64,000 nt of DNA from Pseudomonas moraviensis (GCF_900105805.1 NZ_LT629788.1:1-64000); one strand, 5' to 3'; counted from the stretch's first letter, positions 15,986 through 25,155 are shown. Translations and numbers: made by a program. The notes: generated by a model from the letters alone, not told the origin.

Positions 15986-18900
15986 TTTTTAAATGCCTTT
16001 AGTAATTTTAATACGGTTTTTTCGCTTGCATTGAAAAGGTAATGTGGTGCTGGCTTTTTTCCTGACCAAACGTTTATATGTGCGCCGCTTCTTTCATCAT
16101 ATTCGATTCGATAGCCAGTCTTGCCGTCAGCGGTTTGCATGCCTACAACCTTCCCGGCATTTGTACCAAACTTCCCAATGGTTGGCTTTTCTGCTTTGAA
16201 TCCATTGCTTTCAAGCCATTCAAGTGCCTTATTGCGCGCTTGCTCGAAATGCTCAAATTTAAGTGTCTCGCCAACCTCGGGCGGGGTCGTTTTTTGCGGA
16301 GGCTTTTTCGGAGTGGCACCGTTTGTCTGTTTACACACCAGCCCCAACGGATCCACCCACCCCGTAGGGTTAGGCACGTACTGGTAGCTGTTCAACCCAC
16401 CCGCAAGCTTGATCGGGTCCGGCGTCAAGAACCGCCCAGTGCTCGGATTGTAGTAGCGGTGGCGGTTGTAATGTAACCCTGTCTCGACGTCGAAGTACTG
16501 ACCCTGAAAACGCAGCGGGTTATCGATTTCGCTGATATCCAGCGCTGCGAGATTGCCGTAGGCGCGGTACTTTGCCGACCACATGATTTCGCCACTGTAG
16601 TCGGTGAGCTCTTGCGGAGTGCCAAGGTGGTCGAGTTGATAGTAGAACGGGGCAGCCTTTAGTGGGCCTTCGCCGTCGAGCATCGCCAACGGGCGGAAGC
16701 TGCCCGGCTCGTAGATGTAGCTGCGATAACGTTTTTCTGCGCTTTCGGCGATGAGGCGTTCGCCTTGCCAGAGGAATTCAGTGGTGTGGCCGTCGACGGT
16801 TTTCTCGATGCGGCGGCCGAAGGCGTCGTATTTGTAGCTTGCGGTGCTGCCACCCGGCAGGCTGACGCCGATCAGGCGGTGTTGGCAGTCGTAGCGGTAT
16901 TCGGTGACAAGCTTTTGGCCGGTGCCGCGACGCTCGCGGATCATATTTCCGTACGCGTCATAGTCGTAGTGGCGGTCGCCTTGCATCAGCAGGCGGTTGC
17001 CTTTGACGTTGGCGAGGTTCGCCGCAGGCAGTTCATTTTGGCTGAGCAGGTTGCCTGCGGGGTCGTGGGCGAAGGTCTCTGGCATAGCGCCGCGTACGCT
17101 GATCAGGCGATCCAGTGGATCGTAGTGATAGCTGCGGTTGCCTTTGCGGCTGTCGTCGATGCCGGCGAGGTTGCCGTTGGCATCGTAGTTGTAGCGACGC
17201 TGGAACAGGTGTTTGTCCCGCTGGTTGACGCTGTGCGCTTGAAGTCGACCCTGTTCATCGTATTGGTATTGGCTGAGCAGCAAGCCTTGCTGGCGCTGTT
17301 GTTCGCGACCGGCGCTGAACTGGTGAGAGGTCAGGCGTGAACCGTTCAGGTCGATACTGCTCAGGCGTCCACCGGACAAATGACGGTAATCGAGCGTGCA
17401 GCCATCCGGCAGACGGCAGTGGCTGAGTTGGCCGACGCTGTCGTATGCGTAACGCGTGGTGCCCCAACCTTGATGCTCGGTGATCAAGCGATCTTGCACG
17501 TCGTATTCATAAGCGAGCGGCCAATGGCCGTCGTCGACGTTGACCAACCGACCAAGCGCGTCGTAGCTGTAATGAATCTCTTCGCCATCGGGCAGTGTCT
17601 TGACCAGCAAACGGCCTGCGGCATCGCGCTGGTATTCGGTGACCAGTTCGCTACCGTCTTCGCCAAATTCAGTTTTCTTCAGCAGTTGGCCGTTGAGGTC
17701 GTACTCGTAGGCAGTCCGACGACCATCGAAACCGGTTTCCTGCTGAATCAGGCCGTTCGGGTGGTAATCGAGTTGATAGCGTTCGCCGCGCTCGTTTTCG
17801 ATCTCGGTGAGGTTGAGTTGCGAATTGTCGTAGCGGTAGCGCAGTTGGCTGCCGTCGGGATTGATGCGGCGGCTGACGAGGTGCAGGTTGTCGGCGTATT
17901 CGTAGCGGGTGATACGGCCGAGCTCGTCGCGTTCGGCGGTGACGCGGCCATACGGGTTGTAGGTAAACGCACGTGTGGCGCCGCCGGGCAGGGTGACCTG
18001 AGTGAGGCGGTCGACGACATCCCATTGGTATTGGGTGATCGCTCCGAATTCGTCCTGGCGAGTGATTTGCCGGCCGAGCGCATCGTAGCGATACTTGCGT
18101 TGACCTCCATCCGGCAGGCGTTCTTCCAGCAATTGGCCGAGGTTGTTCCAGCCCAGTTGATGACGACTGCCGTCGGAGTGACGGATCTCCAGCAAGCGTC
18201 CCTGACGGTCATAGCTGTAGAAGGTCTCGTTGCCGTCAGGATCGGTTTGTTGGGTGATATCGCCCTGACGGTTGCGTTCGTATTTCCAGCGGGCCTTGCC
18301 GCGCTGGACATCAATAAGTTGACCGTTGAAGTAGTTGTAACGCGTCGGAACACCTTCCGGTGGAATCACTGCAATCAAGCGTCCGGCATCGCTGTACTGA
18401 TACTCGGTGATCGCTCCCATGGGATCTTTAACAGCAATCAGTCGACCCTGATCGTCATAAGCGTTCTGCGTTTCACCACCGTCGGGCGCGGTCTCACTGA
18501 CCAGGCGTGCATTTTCGTCATGCACATAGACCAGCTCACTGCCGTCAGCGTTATGGACTATGACCGAGCCTTTATCGTCCCACTCGTAACGCGCTTCCAT
18601 CTGCGCATAATTGGCCCAATGACGCACGCATCGGGACAGCTTGCCTTCACGCTCCCACTCCCAGAAGAAGCTAGCCCCTCCGGCCATTTGTCGCTCAAGG
18701 ATGACGTGCTGATCGTTGTAGCGGTAATGCTCGGTTTCGCCGATCGCATTGGTGGAAGAAATCAGTTGATTGAGTGCGTTGTATCGGTAGGTGACGAGGG
18801 TATGAATCGTCAGCCATGGGTCTTGGCGTTCGCCGCGTTCATTGTATTCGTGGCGTTGTTGCTGTTGGTCGACAGCAACGATGTGTCTGTCTTCGTAGCG

Positions 18901-20820
18901 CAGCAAAAGGGCGCGCCCTGCGCCGTTATCTATGCGCTGGATACGATCAACGAAGTCATAACTGATGTGCAGACGATTTTCGTAAGCATCGCTGATCGCG
19001 GTCAGTCGACCGGCACGGAAATGGTAGAAGCGGGTTTTTGCCCCGGCTTGGGTCAAAATGAGTTCGCCGGGTTCATTACCTAGATAAATCGCTGCCTGAG
19101 CCAGGCTGTTAGTGATGGCCGGCCGCTGTTCCGTGGGCATCGGAAAACGGGTTTGCCGGTTCTCGTTGTCCGTCCACAGCACACCCTCATCGTCGATCTG
19201 CAAGCGATGAGACAGTGAATGACTCCAGCCATAGCCGAGGCGGCTATCAATTTCGACTGCACTGCTTCGGTATAGGCGTGTCCACTCAAAAGGCAGCAGG
19301 CCACCCAGTTCCCCATCGGTGAGCGTCAGTAACTCTTCACCGGTCACCATCGATACTGGTTCGCCGTCTGAGCATGTGTCGTCGACGCATTGTGCAGGTT
19401 TTTTTGCTGGGTTCTTCGGCTGTTCGGGGGCGTTGTCGACGGTCTCTACTTGCTCGATCCGTGAGGCTGGCTCATCTTTTTTACGGGTTTGAATCTGCGC
19501 ATCGGATTCCAGTTTTCCGCCGGTGACCGGTAGCTTGCTCTTCGGAGCTGTCGCGGTTTCGGCAGGTTTGGGAGCGGCAATCTGAACATCCGCTTTGGGT
19601 GTCGGATTGAAATTCGAATCACTTCCGCCAGTGATCGGTGGCCTGCTTTTAGGAGCTGTGGCCGTTTCGGCGGGTTTGGGGGGCGCAATCTGAACATCCG
19701 CTTTGCGTGCCGGATTGAATTTCGAATCACCATTGAGTAGCAACGGCTTCGATGCTTCGGTATGGGGCGTCGCTTTGGACTTGCTGACTTTCATCAACAT
19801 GCCGGTGAAGTCTTCAATCAGCTTTATGACTTTGCCGCTGCTTTGTACCCCTTTGACGGCCTTTGTACCCACGCGTACGGCCAAGCCAAGACCACCAGTC
19901 AAGACAACGCCGATCAAAATGTTGAGCAGGAACTCTGTCGACATTTGCGCCAGCACTTCGGTACAAGTCTGCGGCGGCAGCATTTTCACCCAGGCCACGA
20001 TGGCCGCGACGTATATCCACATCAACGGCTCATCGCTCGCGATCAATAAAGCAGTGTGAATAGCGTCGGCAGAGGCGTCGTAAATTTTCTTGATCTGTTC
20101 TTCAGTGAAAAAGTTTTTCAGCTTCTCGTAGTTTTCGCGAGGATGGGCGATGAGGTCGTAGAGACTTTTGATATCGCCCCACAATCCCATAATCGCTTTC
20201 ATGAAGCCTTCCCAGGCCGCTTCCAGCTCCTGCAAGGCGCGACCTCCAAGGGAGGCATCGGTGTGAGCTTGCCAGAGCGGCAGGAAGCTGGTGCTCCATT
20301 CGGTTTGTAGCCAGCCACCCAGCTCGCCGATCACACCTTGGTAGGAGTTGAATAAACTGTCGATCTGGGCACGCGTAGGATTCGGGAAGAAGGTGATTTT
20401 GTATTGCTGATTGGGAGTAAGGCCTGAAACTTCAAGAATCCCTGATGCATCAATGGTTTTATTGATGGTCGGTCCAACTTCGTTTTTGCCGATGAAGCGA
20501 CCATTGACGACCGGTGTCAGTTGAACTGGCGTATTGCCGATCGGCACAAAGCGCGCGGACTCGAAACTATGGATCAGCACCAGCTTGCCGTTCGCAGGAC
20601 AGTTGGCATAAAGGGTATTTTCCTTCTTGCTGTCCTTGTCAGCCGTGCCAACTTCGTCACCGACTTTGAATTGCTGCTCCGCATCCAGAATGCCGCCGTA
20701 CCAGGCTTCGGCATGCTCGCGGTAATCCTTCAGGCACTTCTTGAAGTCGTTGATGATGGCCTGAGCATCGGGTTGTTTTGCTGTGAGACCGCCAACGATC
20801 CCGCCCATTAAAACGCTCAT
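15982..20820 (-). CDS. Rhs-family polymorphic toxin with unrecognised C-terminal tip (T6SS cargo)
   Basis: 1612 residues. Residues 1-~355 are a delivery region without a PAAR motif, including hydrophobic stretches (MWIYVAAIVAWVKML and FLLNILIGVVLTGGLGLAV, ~265-320). A Pro/Ala/Lys linker with two copies of a ~40-residue repeat (KADVQIA-PKPAETATAPKS) follows at ~358-440. From ~477 (CSDGEPVSMVTGEELL) to ~1490 run the YD repeats of the Rhs cocoon, ending in the core motif RFLTPDPIKLAGGLNSYQYV and the cleavage-site type DPLGLVC. The last ~119 residues (15982-16340) are the variable toxin, with GYRIEYDERSGAHINVWSGK as its most distinctive motif. This tip is more AT-rich than the core. The gene overlaps its DUF4123 chaperone gene upstream and its immunity gene downstream. 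The tip's activity is unknown to me. Confidence 0.92.
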   Translation of the reverse strand: MSVLMGGIVGGLTAKQPDAQAIINDFKKCLKDYREHAEAWYGGILDAEQQFKVGDEVGTADKDSKKENTLYANCPANGKLVLIHSFESARFVPIGNTPVQLTPVVNGRFIGKNEVGPTINKTIDASGILEVSGLTPNQQYKITFFPNPTRAQIDSLFNSYQGVIGELGGWLQTEWSTSFLPLWQAHTDASLGGRALQELEAAWEGFMKAIMGLWGDIKSLYDLIAHPRENYEKLKNFFTEEQIKKIYDASADAIHTALLIASDEPLMWIYVAAIVAWVKMLPPQTCTEVLAQMSTEFLLNILIGVVLTGGLGLAVRVGTKAVKGVQSSGKVIKLIEDFTGMLMKVSKSKATPHTEASKPLLLNGDSKFNPARKADVQIAPPKPAETATAPKSRPPITGGSDSNFNPTPKADVQIAAPKPAETATAPKSKLPVTGGKLESDAQIQTRKKDEPASRIEQVETVDNAPEQPKNPAKKPAQCVDDTCSDGEPVSMVTGEELLTLTDGELGGLLPFEWTRLYRSSAVEIDSRLGYGWSHSLSHRLQIDDEGVLWTDNENRQTRFPMPTEQRPAITNSLAQAAIYLGNEPGELILTQAGAKTRFYHFRAGRLTAISDAYENRLHISYDFVDRIQRIDNGAGRALLLRYEDRHIVAVDQQQQRHEYNERGERQDPWLTIHTLVTYRYNALNQLISSTNAIGETEHYRYNDQHVILERQMAGGASFFWEWEREGKLSRCVRHWANYAQMEARYEWDDKGSVIVHNADGSELVYVHDENARLVSETAPDGGETQNAYDDQGRLIAVKDPMGAITEYQYSDAGRLIAVIPPEGVPTRYNYFNGQLIDVQRGKARWKYERNRQGDITQQTDPDGNETFYSYDRQGRLLEIRHSDGSRHQLGWNNLGQLLEERLPDGGQRKYRYDALGRQITRQDEFGAITQYQWDVVDRLTQVTLPGGATRAFTYNPYGRVTAERDELGRITRYEYADNLHLVSRRINPDGSQLRYRYDNSQLNLTEIENERGERYQLDYHPNGLIQQETGFDGRRTAYEYDLNGQLLKKTEFGEDGSELVTEYQRDAAGRLLVKTLPDGEEIHYSYDALGRLVNVDDGHWPLAYEYDVQDRLITEHQGWGTTRYAYDSVGQLSHCRLPDGCTLDYRHLSGGRLSSIDLNGSRLTSHQFSAGREQQRQQGLLLSQYQYDEQGRLQAHSVNQRDKHLFQRRYNYDANGNLAGIDDSRKGNRSYHYDPLDRLISVRGAMPETFAHDPAGNLLSQNELPAANLANVKGNRLLMQGDRHYDYDAYGNMIRERRGTGQKLVTEYRYDCQHRLIGVSLPGGSTASYKYDAFGRRIEKTVDGHTTEFLWQGERLIAESAEKRYRSYIYEPGSFRPLAMLDGEGPLKAAPFYYQLDHLGTPQELTDYSGEIMWSAKYRAYGNLAALDISEIDNPLRFQGQYFDVETGLHYNRHRYYNPSTGRFLTPDPIKLAGGLNSYQYVPNPTGWVDPLGLVCKQTNGATPKKPPQKTTPPEVGETLKFEHFEQARNKALEWLESNGFKAEKPTIGKFGTNAGKVVGMQTADGKTGYRIEYDERSGAHINVWSGKKPAPHYLFNASEKTVLKLLKAFKK

Positions 20821-21566
20821 ACCACCACCTCTTTTTCCAGATAGGCCTTCAACAGCCCGGTAAAGTTTTCTTCCGTGAGTGGCGTGCGTTTAACAAAGCG
20901 CGCCACTTTTTGTTTCAGGTTCGATTCGGGAAAGGAGAAATACAGATCGGCGTGTTCCTCCTGTAGCCACTGCAGCATGTTGCCGATAACGGTGGATGGA
21001 TTTTCTGCCATCAACCCATCCAGCAACTCCTTAGGCACCTCCCACCACGGCCAGTCCCGCACCTTCGGCACGACCCGCGTGCCCACTTCCAGCGCCTGCC
21101 CGTTGATCAGATACCGCTCAAACACCGGCAGCACCTCTCCGGCCTTCTCCCCAAGCCCCCGCAGGATCGGATAAATATGCCGCCCATCCCAAAACCGGAA
21201 AAACACTTCAGTGCCGTCCGGCATCTTCACCTGCGTCAGGCTGCGCAGATGTTCGAACACTTCGTTCGGCGCTGAACGCGATGTCGCCAGCCAGCCCCAG
21301 TCCAGCGCATCCGTTTCAGCGATCCAGGGCAAGAAGGCCGAATTCGGTTTGAGCTCGGTGAGGTAGGGCATCACCGGTTGCCAGGTGGAGTAGGGCGTGC
21401 CGCCCCAGATCGGCAGGAGCTGGGCGGTGGGTTCGGTGAGGTACAGGGTTTTCAGCGCGTCGGCGTCGCTGGCGGCGCTGATGATCAGGTACAGGCGCTC
21501 GCCGCTTTGCAGCGGTTGTTGCGCCAGCCAGTCCTTGGGGGTAATTCGTTCAGATGGCACAGGCAC
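20817..21566 (-). CDS. DUF4123 effector chaperone/adaptor
   Basis: 249 residues. DUF4123 proteins (Tap/TEC type) load a specific effector onto its VgrG spike and are not themselves secreted. Matching features are LYLIISAASDADALKTLYLTEPTAQLLPIWGGTPYS, the middle PFLPWIAETDALDWGWLATS and the FFRFWDGRHIYPIL motif. The gene overlaps the 3' end of vgrG by 17 bases and overlaps the rhs start by four (20817-20820), so vgrG, chaperone and rhs form one translational block. This placement indicates that it couples this VgrG to this Rhs protein. Confidence 0.88.
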   Translation of the reverse strand: MPVPSERITPKDWLAQQPLQSGERLYLIISAASDADALKTLYLTEPTAQLLPIWGGTPYSTWQPVMPYLTELKPNSAFLPWIAETDALDWGWLATSRSAPNEVFEHLRSLTQVKMPDGTEVFFRFWDGRHIYPILRGLGEKAGEVLPVFERYLINGQALEVGTRVVPKVRDWPWWEVPKELLDGLMAENPSTVIGNMLQWLQEEHADLYFSFPESNLKQKVARFVKRTPLTEENFTGLLKAYLEKEVVV

Positions 21567-23592
21567 CTGCCTTGCATTTTTCGCATTCTTCGCAGAACGG
21601 CGCGTTACGTTTCAGGGTGTTGATCTGCGCCGGGGTCAGGACCTGGCCGGCCTTGTCGGCGTCGGCTTGTTTCAACACACCGGGCATCAACGGCGCCGCA
21701 CCAGTCCCACTGCCCGGGCTGCCTCCGGAGTTCATGTTGATCACCGGCCCGCTCAGGGTCACGCCGCCAGCGTCGATCTTGATAAAGCTGCCACCACCCA
21801 CCAGCGTGAGTTCGGCGCCGGCTTCCATGACCACTTTCATGCCGCTGCTCAGGTGGATTTCCTGGCCTGCGTCGATGAATTGGCCGGTGCCGATCTTGAT
21901 GTGCTGATTCACGCCGACAGTGAGGTGGTCGTTGGCGCGGGTTTCGACTTTGCGGTCGGCGTAGACGGTGTGGTGTTCTTCGGCCTTGAACTCGGTGTAG
22001 CTGTTCTGTTCGACGGTGTCGTGGCGTTCGTTGCCGACGCGGATCTTCTGGTCGTGCTCGATGTTTTCGTCCCAGTCGCGCTGGGCGTGCAGGTAGATCT
22101 GTTCCTGACCTTTCTTGTCTTCGATGCGCAGTTCGTTGTAACCGCCACCACCCATGGAGCTCAGGGTCTTGAAGGTGCTGCGGGTCTTGTTCGCCGGCAG
22201 TGGATAGGGGACGGTGTTTTCCTTGTGGTACAGGCAGCCGCTGATCAGCGGTTGATCGGGGTCGCCTTCAAGGAAGGTGACCAGCACTTCCATGCCGATG
22301 CGCGGGATGGCGATGCCGCCGTACTGGGCGCCGGCCCAGGCGCTGGAGACGCGCAGCCAGCAACTGGTCTTGTCGTCGGCCTGACCTTCGCGATCCCAGT
22401 GGAACTGGACTTTGACCCGGCCGTATTCGTCGCAGTGGATTTCTTCGCCTTTCGGGCCGGTGACCACCGCGCTCTGACTGCCGAGGATGCGCGGTTTCGG
22501 GTGGCGCAGCGGTGGACGGTTGGGCACGTCCCACGGCGTGGCCTGAAAGCGGTTGCGATAGCCCTGATGGAAATCGTCTTTCAGCGCGGTGGTGTCGCTG
22601 GTCACCGACTCTTCGAGCACCTGCGGCTGCTTGCCTTCGTGCAGGACTTCGGTGAGCAGCCACAGATCATTCCACTTGGCTTTCGGGTGTTCGGTCAGGG
22701 CGAGGAAATGGCCGCTGACCAGCAACGGCTGATCGCTCTTGCCTTCGGCCAATTGGAAGTCGCTGCGATGACGTTCGAGGGCGCGTTTGGCCAAATGCTT
22801 GCCGCGCTCGCGGTCGATGAAGCGGCCCGGGTAATCGTAGTCTTCAAGGTCGGGCAGGGCGTCGCCACGGTTCTCGCTTTCCAGGGTCAGGCGCGGTTTT
22901 TCGAAGTCGTAGTCGCGGCGGGTGGTGCGGCTGGTGCGGGTTTCCAGGCGCAGGTCGAAGCGCTTGATCACCGGGTTGCTGGCGACCATGCCGGAGTCTT
23001 GCTGATAGGGCACCGGCGCCAGTTTCGGAAACACCGTCTGGTCATCGCCGAACAGCAGTTTGTGGCCTGTTGTGGTGTGCTGGAAGTGGTAGTGAATACC
23101 TTCCTCTTCGCACAGGCGCTGGATGAAGTGCAGATCCGACTCGTCGTATTGCACGCAGTAGATGCGCTCGGGATAGATCGAGCCGGTCTTGAATTCGTAG
23201 GCGTTGCTTTGGATGCCGTGCTCTTCGAGCACCATGCCGATGATTTTCGGCACGCTGAGGTTCTGGAAAATGCGCTGGTTGATGCGATGCGCCAGGTACG
23301 CCAGTCGCGGGCGCAGGGTCACCGAATAACGGGTCAGGCGCTTGCCGGAGTCGCCTTGCGCGGCGCGGTAGATCTGCCCATGAATGCCGCTGCCGTCGGG
23401 CGACAGCTGCAGAAAGGCCGGTTTGTGCAGCAGGGTTTCGAGGTCCAGCGACGGCTGCTCACTGACCAGCTCCACCTCAAAGACAAAAGGCTGGCTGATG
23501 GCTTCCCGGCCTTGCAGGGTAAACACCTGAAAGTCGGCGGAAAGCCCTTCGATGGTCAGGGCAAAGTGGGTTTCATTGGCCGGCGCGAACAT
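21550..23592 (-). CDS. vgrG: Type VI secretion spike protein VgrG (TssI)
   Basis: 680 residues from the start at 23592 (MFAPANETHFALTIEGLSAD), preferred over 23649 because GAGGA lies upstream and it fits the usual N-terminus. The gp27-like part spans ~1-380, with YCVQYDESDLHFIQRLCEEEGIHYHF as a hallmark. The gp5 OB-fold follows (GPKGEEIHCDEYGRVKVQFHWDREG; SSAWAGAQYGG), then the valine/glycine-rich beta-prism needle (~480-620). The tail ends in a cysteine-rich CEECEKCKAGACAI that may bind metal; this is unusual enough to note. It follows hcp and precedes the DUF4123 gene. No core T6SS apparatus genes occur in this window. Confidence 0.95.
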   Translation of the reverse strand: MFAPANETHFALTIEGLSADFQVFTLQGREAISQPFVFEVELVSEQPSLDLETLLHKPAFLQLSPDGSGIHGQIYRAAQGDSGKRLTRYSVTLRPRLAYLAHRINQRIFQNLSVPKIIGMVLEEHGIQSNAYEFKTGSIYPERIYCVQYDESDLHFIQRLCEEEGIHYHFQHTTTGHKLLFGDDQTVFPKLAPVPYQQDSGMVASNPVIKRFDLRLETRTSRTTRRDYDFEKPRLTLESENRGDALPDLEDYDYPGRFIDRERGKHLAKRALERHRSDFQLAEGKSDQPLLVSGHFLALTEHPKAKWNDLWLLTEVLHEGKQPQVLEESVTSDTTALKDDFHQGYRNRFQATPWDVPNRPPLRHPKPRILGSQSAVVTGPKGEEIHCDEYGRVKVQFHWDREGQADDKTSCWLRVSSAWAGAQYGGIAIPRIGMEVLVTFLEGDPDQPLISGCLYHKENTVPYPLPANKTRSTFKTLSSMGGGGYNELRIEDKKGQEQIYLHAQRDWDENIEHDQKIRVGNERHDTVEQNSYTEFKAEEHHTVYADRKVETRANDHLTVGVNQHIKIGTGQFIDAGQEIHLSSGMKVVMEAGAELTLVGGGSFIKIDAGGVTLSGPVINMNSGGSPGSGTGAAPLMPGVLKQADADKAGQVLTPAQINTLKRNAPFCEECEKCKAGACAI

Positions 23593-23725
23593 CCCTTGTT
23601 CCTCGTGCTGTACAGCGGCGCTCGTCGACGGCCGCAAAAAGCGGCTCAACGTACGCGAAATTCTGGAGGGGCGTAAACAACATCGACCAGCAGAGCTGGC
23701 CGATGCGTGTAACGGTCAGCCGTAA

Positions 23726-24241
23726 TTAAACGACTGGAGCACGCCAGTCATCGGAACCCGAAGTACCGGATACTTCGTGGGTCCAGGTGATTTTGCGGTA
23801 GGTGAACTGCACTTCTTCCAGGTGGGTGAAGTGCGCGTTGCCCGGATCCTGGCAGTTGTGCATTTTATTGTTGATGGCGACGATGATCGCGTCTTCCAGT
23901 TTGGTGGTGTAGTAGTGCTCTTGGGTGCCTTGGGCCGAAGTGCGGTACCACTGGATAACGATTTCGCTCATGCGCTCGCCGGAAGTCAGTGCGGCTTGCA
24001 GCAGAGGCGAAGCCTTGTCGTAGACCTTGGTGATCACGACTGGCTTGTGCACGCGCTGACCGGTTGGCTGACCGGATTGCGGGTCACGCGGGATGATCAC
24101 GTCGTGGGTGAAAGCCTGAACCATGACCTGGTCTTCGTGGCCTTCCTGATAGGTGTTGCCAACGGAGTCGGCGGTGAACGCGCCGGCAGTGATCAGGCCT
24201 TGTTTTTCGCCGGTAACCGACATGTACGCTGGTGTTGCCAT
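23726..24241 (-). CDS. hcp: Type VI secretion tube protein Hcp (TssD)
   Basis: 171 residues from 24241 (MATPAYMSVTGEKQGLITAG), with AAGGAGAG before the ATG; a longer upstream frame is spurious. Hcp forms the hexameric rings of the secreted tube. Family motifs are QVMVQAFTHDVIIPRD, HKPVVITKVYDKASPLL and EVQFTYRKITWTHEVSGTSGSDDW. It is the first gene of the island's minus-strand operon, 133 bases ahead of vgrG, and has a sigma-54-like promoter upstream. Effector clusters of this hcp-vgrG-chaperone-rhs form are usually served by an apparatus encoded elsewhere in the genome. Confidence 0.95.
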   Translation of the reverse strand: MATPAYMSVTGEKQGLITAGAFTADSVGNTYQEGHEDQVMVQAFTHDVIIPRDPQSGQPTGQRVHKPVVITKVYDKASPLLQAALTSGERMSEIVIQWYRTSAQGTQEHYYTTKLEDAIIVAINNKMHNCQDPGNAHFTHLEEVQFTYRKITWTHEVSGTSGSDDWRAPVV

Positions 24242-24310
24242 GGGGTGCTCTCCTTGCGGATAAATTGAGGGTGCCCGGAGGCGAAATCGCCCGGTGGGTG
24301 GCTGAGGGGT

Positions 24311-24326
24311 ATCAAGGAGCGTGCCA
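24311..24326 (-). promoter_or_regulatory. Sigma-54-like promoter upstream of hcp
   Basis: On the minus strand, TGGCACG is followed after four bases by TTGAT, against the RpoN consensus TGGCACG-N4-TTGC(A/T). The only departure is A for C in the -12 element, which is an important position. It would start transcription about 60 bases before the hcp ATG. Several hcp operons in other bacteria are RpoN-dependent. Confidence 0.45.
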
Positions 24327-24409
24327 GGTTTGGAGAGGTGCCCGGCTGGCGGGGGCGCCATGGTGGTCGGTGATCTTTCGGGGCGATTTTCAGCGGAATA
24401 ATCAGAAGA

Positions 24410-24455
24410 AAGTGCGCAAGAAGTTGCGCAGTACTGCGCAACTTCTTGCGCACTT
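24410..24455. repeat. 46-bp perfect palindrome without a loop
   Basis: Bases 24410-24455 are a perfect inverted repeat of two 23-bp arms with no spacer. Each arm carries TGCGCAAGAAGTTGCGCA, which is itself an inverted repeat (TGCGCAA / TTGCGCA around four bases). It lies about 170 bases upstream of hcp. It could be a multi-site operator, a recombination site or a fold-back element. Confidence 0.9.
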
Positions 24456-24515
24456 GGCTGCAGGCCTTGCACTGCTTGGGCTGCAGAGGATTTACCCCCT
24501 GAAATATTACGACCT

Positions 24516-24535
24516 ACTGCGCAACTTCTTGCGCA
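24516..24535. repeat. Third copy of the palindrome half-site
   Basis: A further copy of the 18-bp TGCGCAACTTCTTGCGCA unit plus flanking bases, 60 bases from the main palindrome, giving three units in about 125 bases. Confidence 0.85.
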
Positions 24536-24934
24536 GTTGGGGATTTGCCGGGACCGAGGGGGTTGTTTCGCGAGCAGGAAATTTTGGTGTGGCGGAAAGC
24601 GTTAGCACACCTCGAAACTTTCGATGGCGCGATCGCAGAATCACTATGTAAAAGCTGAATGTAGGAAATCGAGTATTTTCGGCACGGCTATGTCTGTAGG
24701 AAATTCCTGTTTTTGCACTCGCTTCAGCGAAATGCCCCCCAAACGATGCTTTTTCCATTATTCATTCTAAGTGCACGTATCGCTGCGGATGCTCCGCTCT
24801 TCGCGGAACCTGACCGAGCCTGACGAATGACATAGGTTGTTTGCAGTGCGAAGTGTCGCAGATAGCCCATTGCTCAACGGCCCGCGGCAAGAGTTGAAGT
24901 CAACCATGGTTGTGAGCGCCTCTTCAAAGCGCAA

Positions 24935-25055
24935 GCAACATCTGGAAGCACACTTGAGCGCAGAGCAGAGAAATTTTCGATCCAGGCTGAAGGCTCGAGG
25001 TCCGGGTAACCCTTGTTTGGAGACCGAACATCAATACGAGTGGGTTAACCCGATC
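24935..25055 (+). repeat. Long direct repeat, copy B (degenerate TerB-gene leader)
   Basis: Gap-free counterpart of 12110-12230. The block CCGGGTAACCCTTGTTTGGA with GAC after it is almost unchanged, including the ribosome-binding site, but the start codon position reads ATC and the following codons have diverged, so no protein is made. It marks the far edge of the T6SS cargo island. Confidence 0.8.
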
Positions 25056-25155
25056 GCTTACTCAAGCGGGGCCACGTTTCGGATTGTTATTGCAGTGAGA
25101 TCAACGCAATTAATAAACATATAACTCCTAGTCATTTGTTCAACGGAGCAGGTCA

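Larger units (their letters stand above)
24242..25155. other. Gene-free region between hcp and the acyltransferases
   Basis: 914 bases with no convincing gene. From left to right it holds the hcp leader and sigma-54-like site, a 46-bp palindrome and a third copy of its half-site, about 380 bases of unassigned sequence, the degenerate leader copy B, and the start region of the first acyltransferase. Short open frames here read as low-complexity shadows of the repeats. Confidence 0.6.

Noticed and set aside
17380..19083. 567-codon open frame antisense to the Rhs core
   Set aside because: Shadow of the repetitive YD codons; no domain recognised.
21397..23676. 759-codon open frame antisense to vgrG
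   Set aside because: Same reason; the valine-rich text is the mirror of VgrG codons.
24837..25124. 95-codon frame across leader copy B
   Set aside because: The similarity to the 12.1 kb frame comes from duplicated leader DNA, not from a shared protein; the TerB start is lost.
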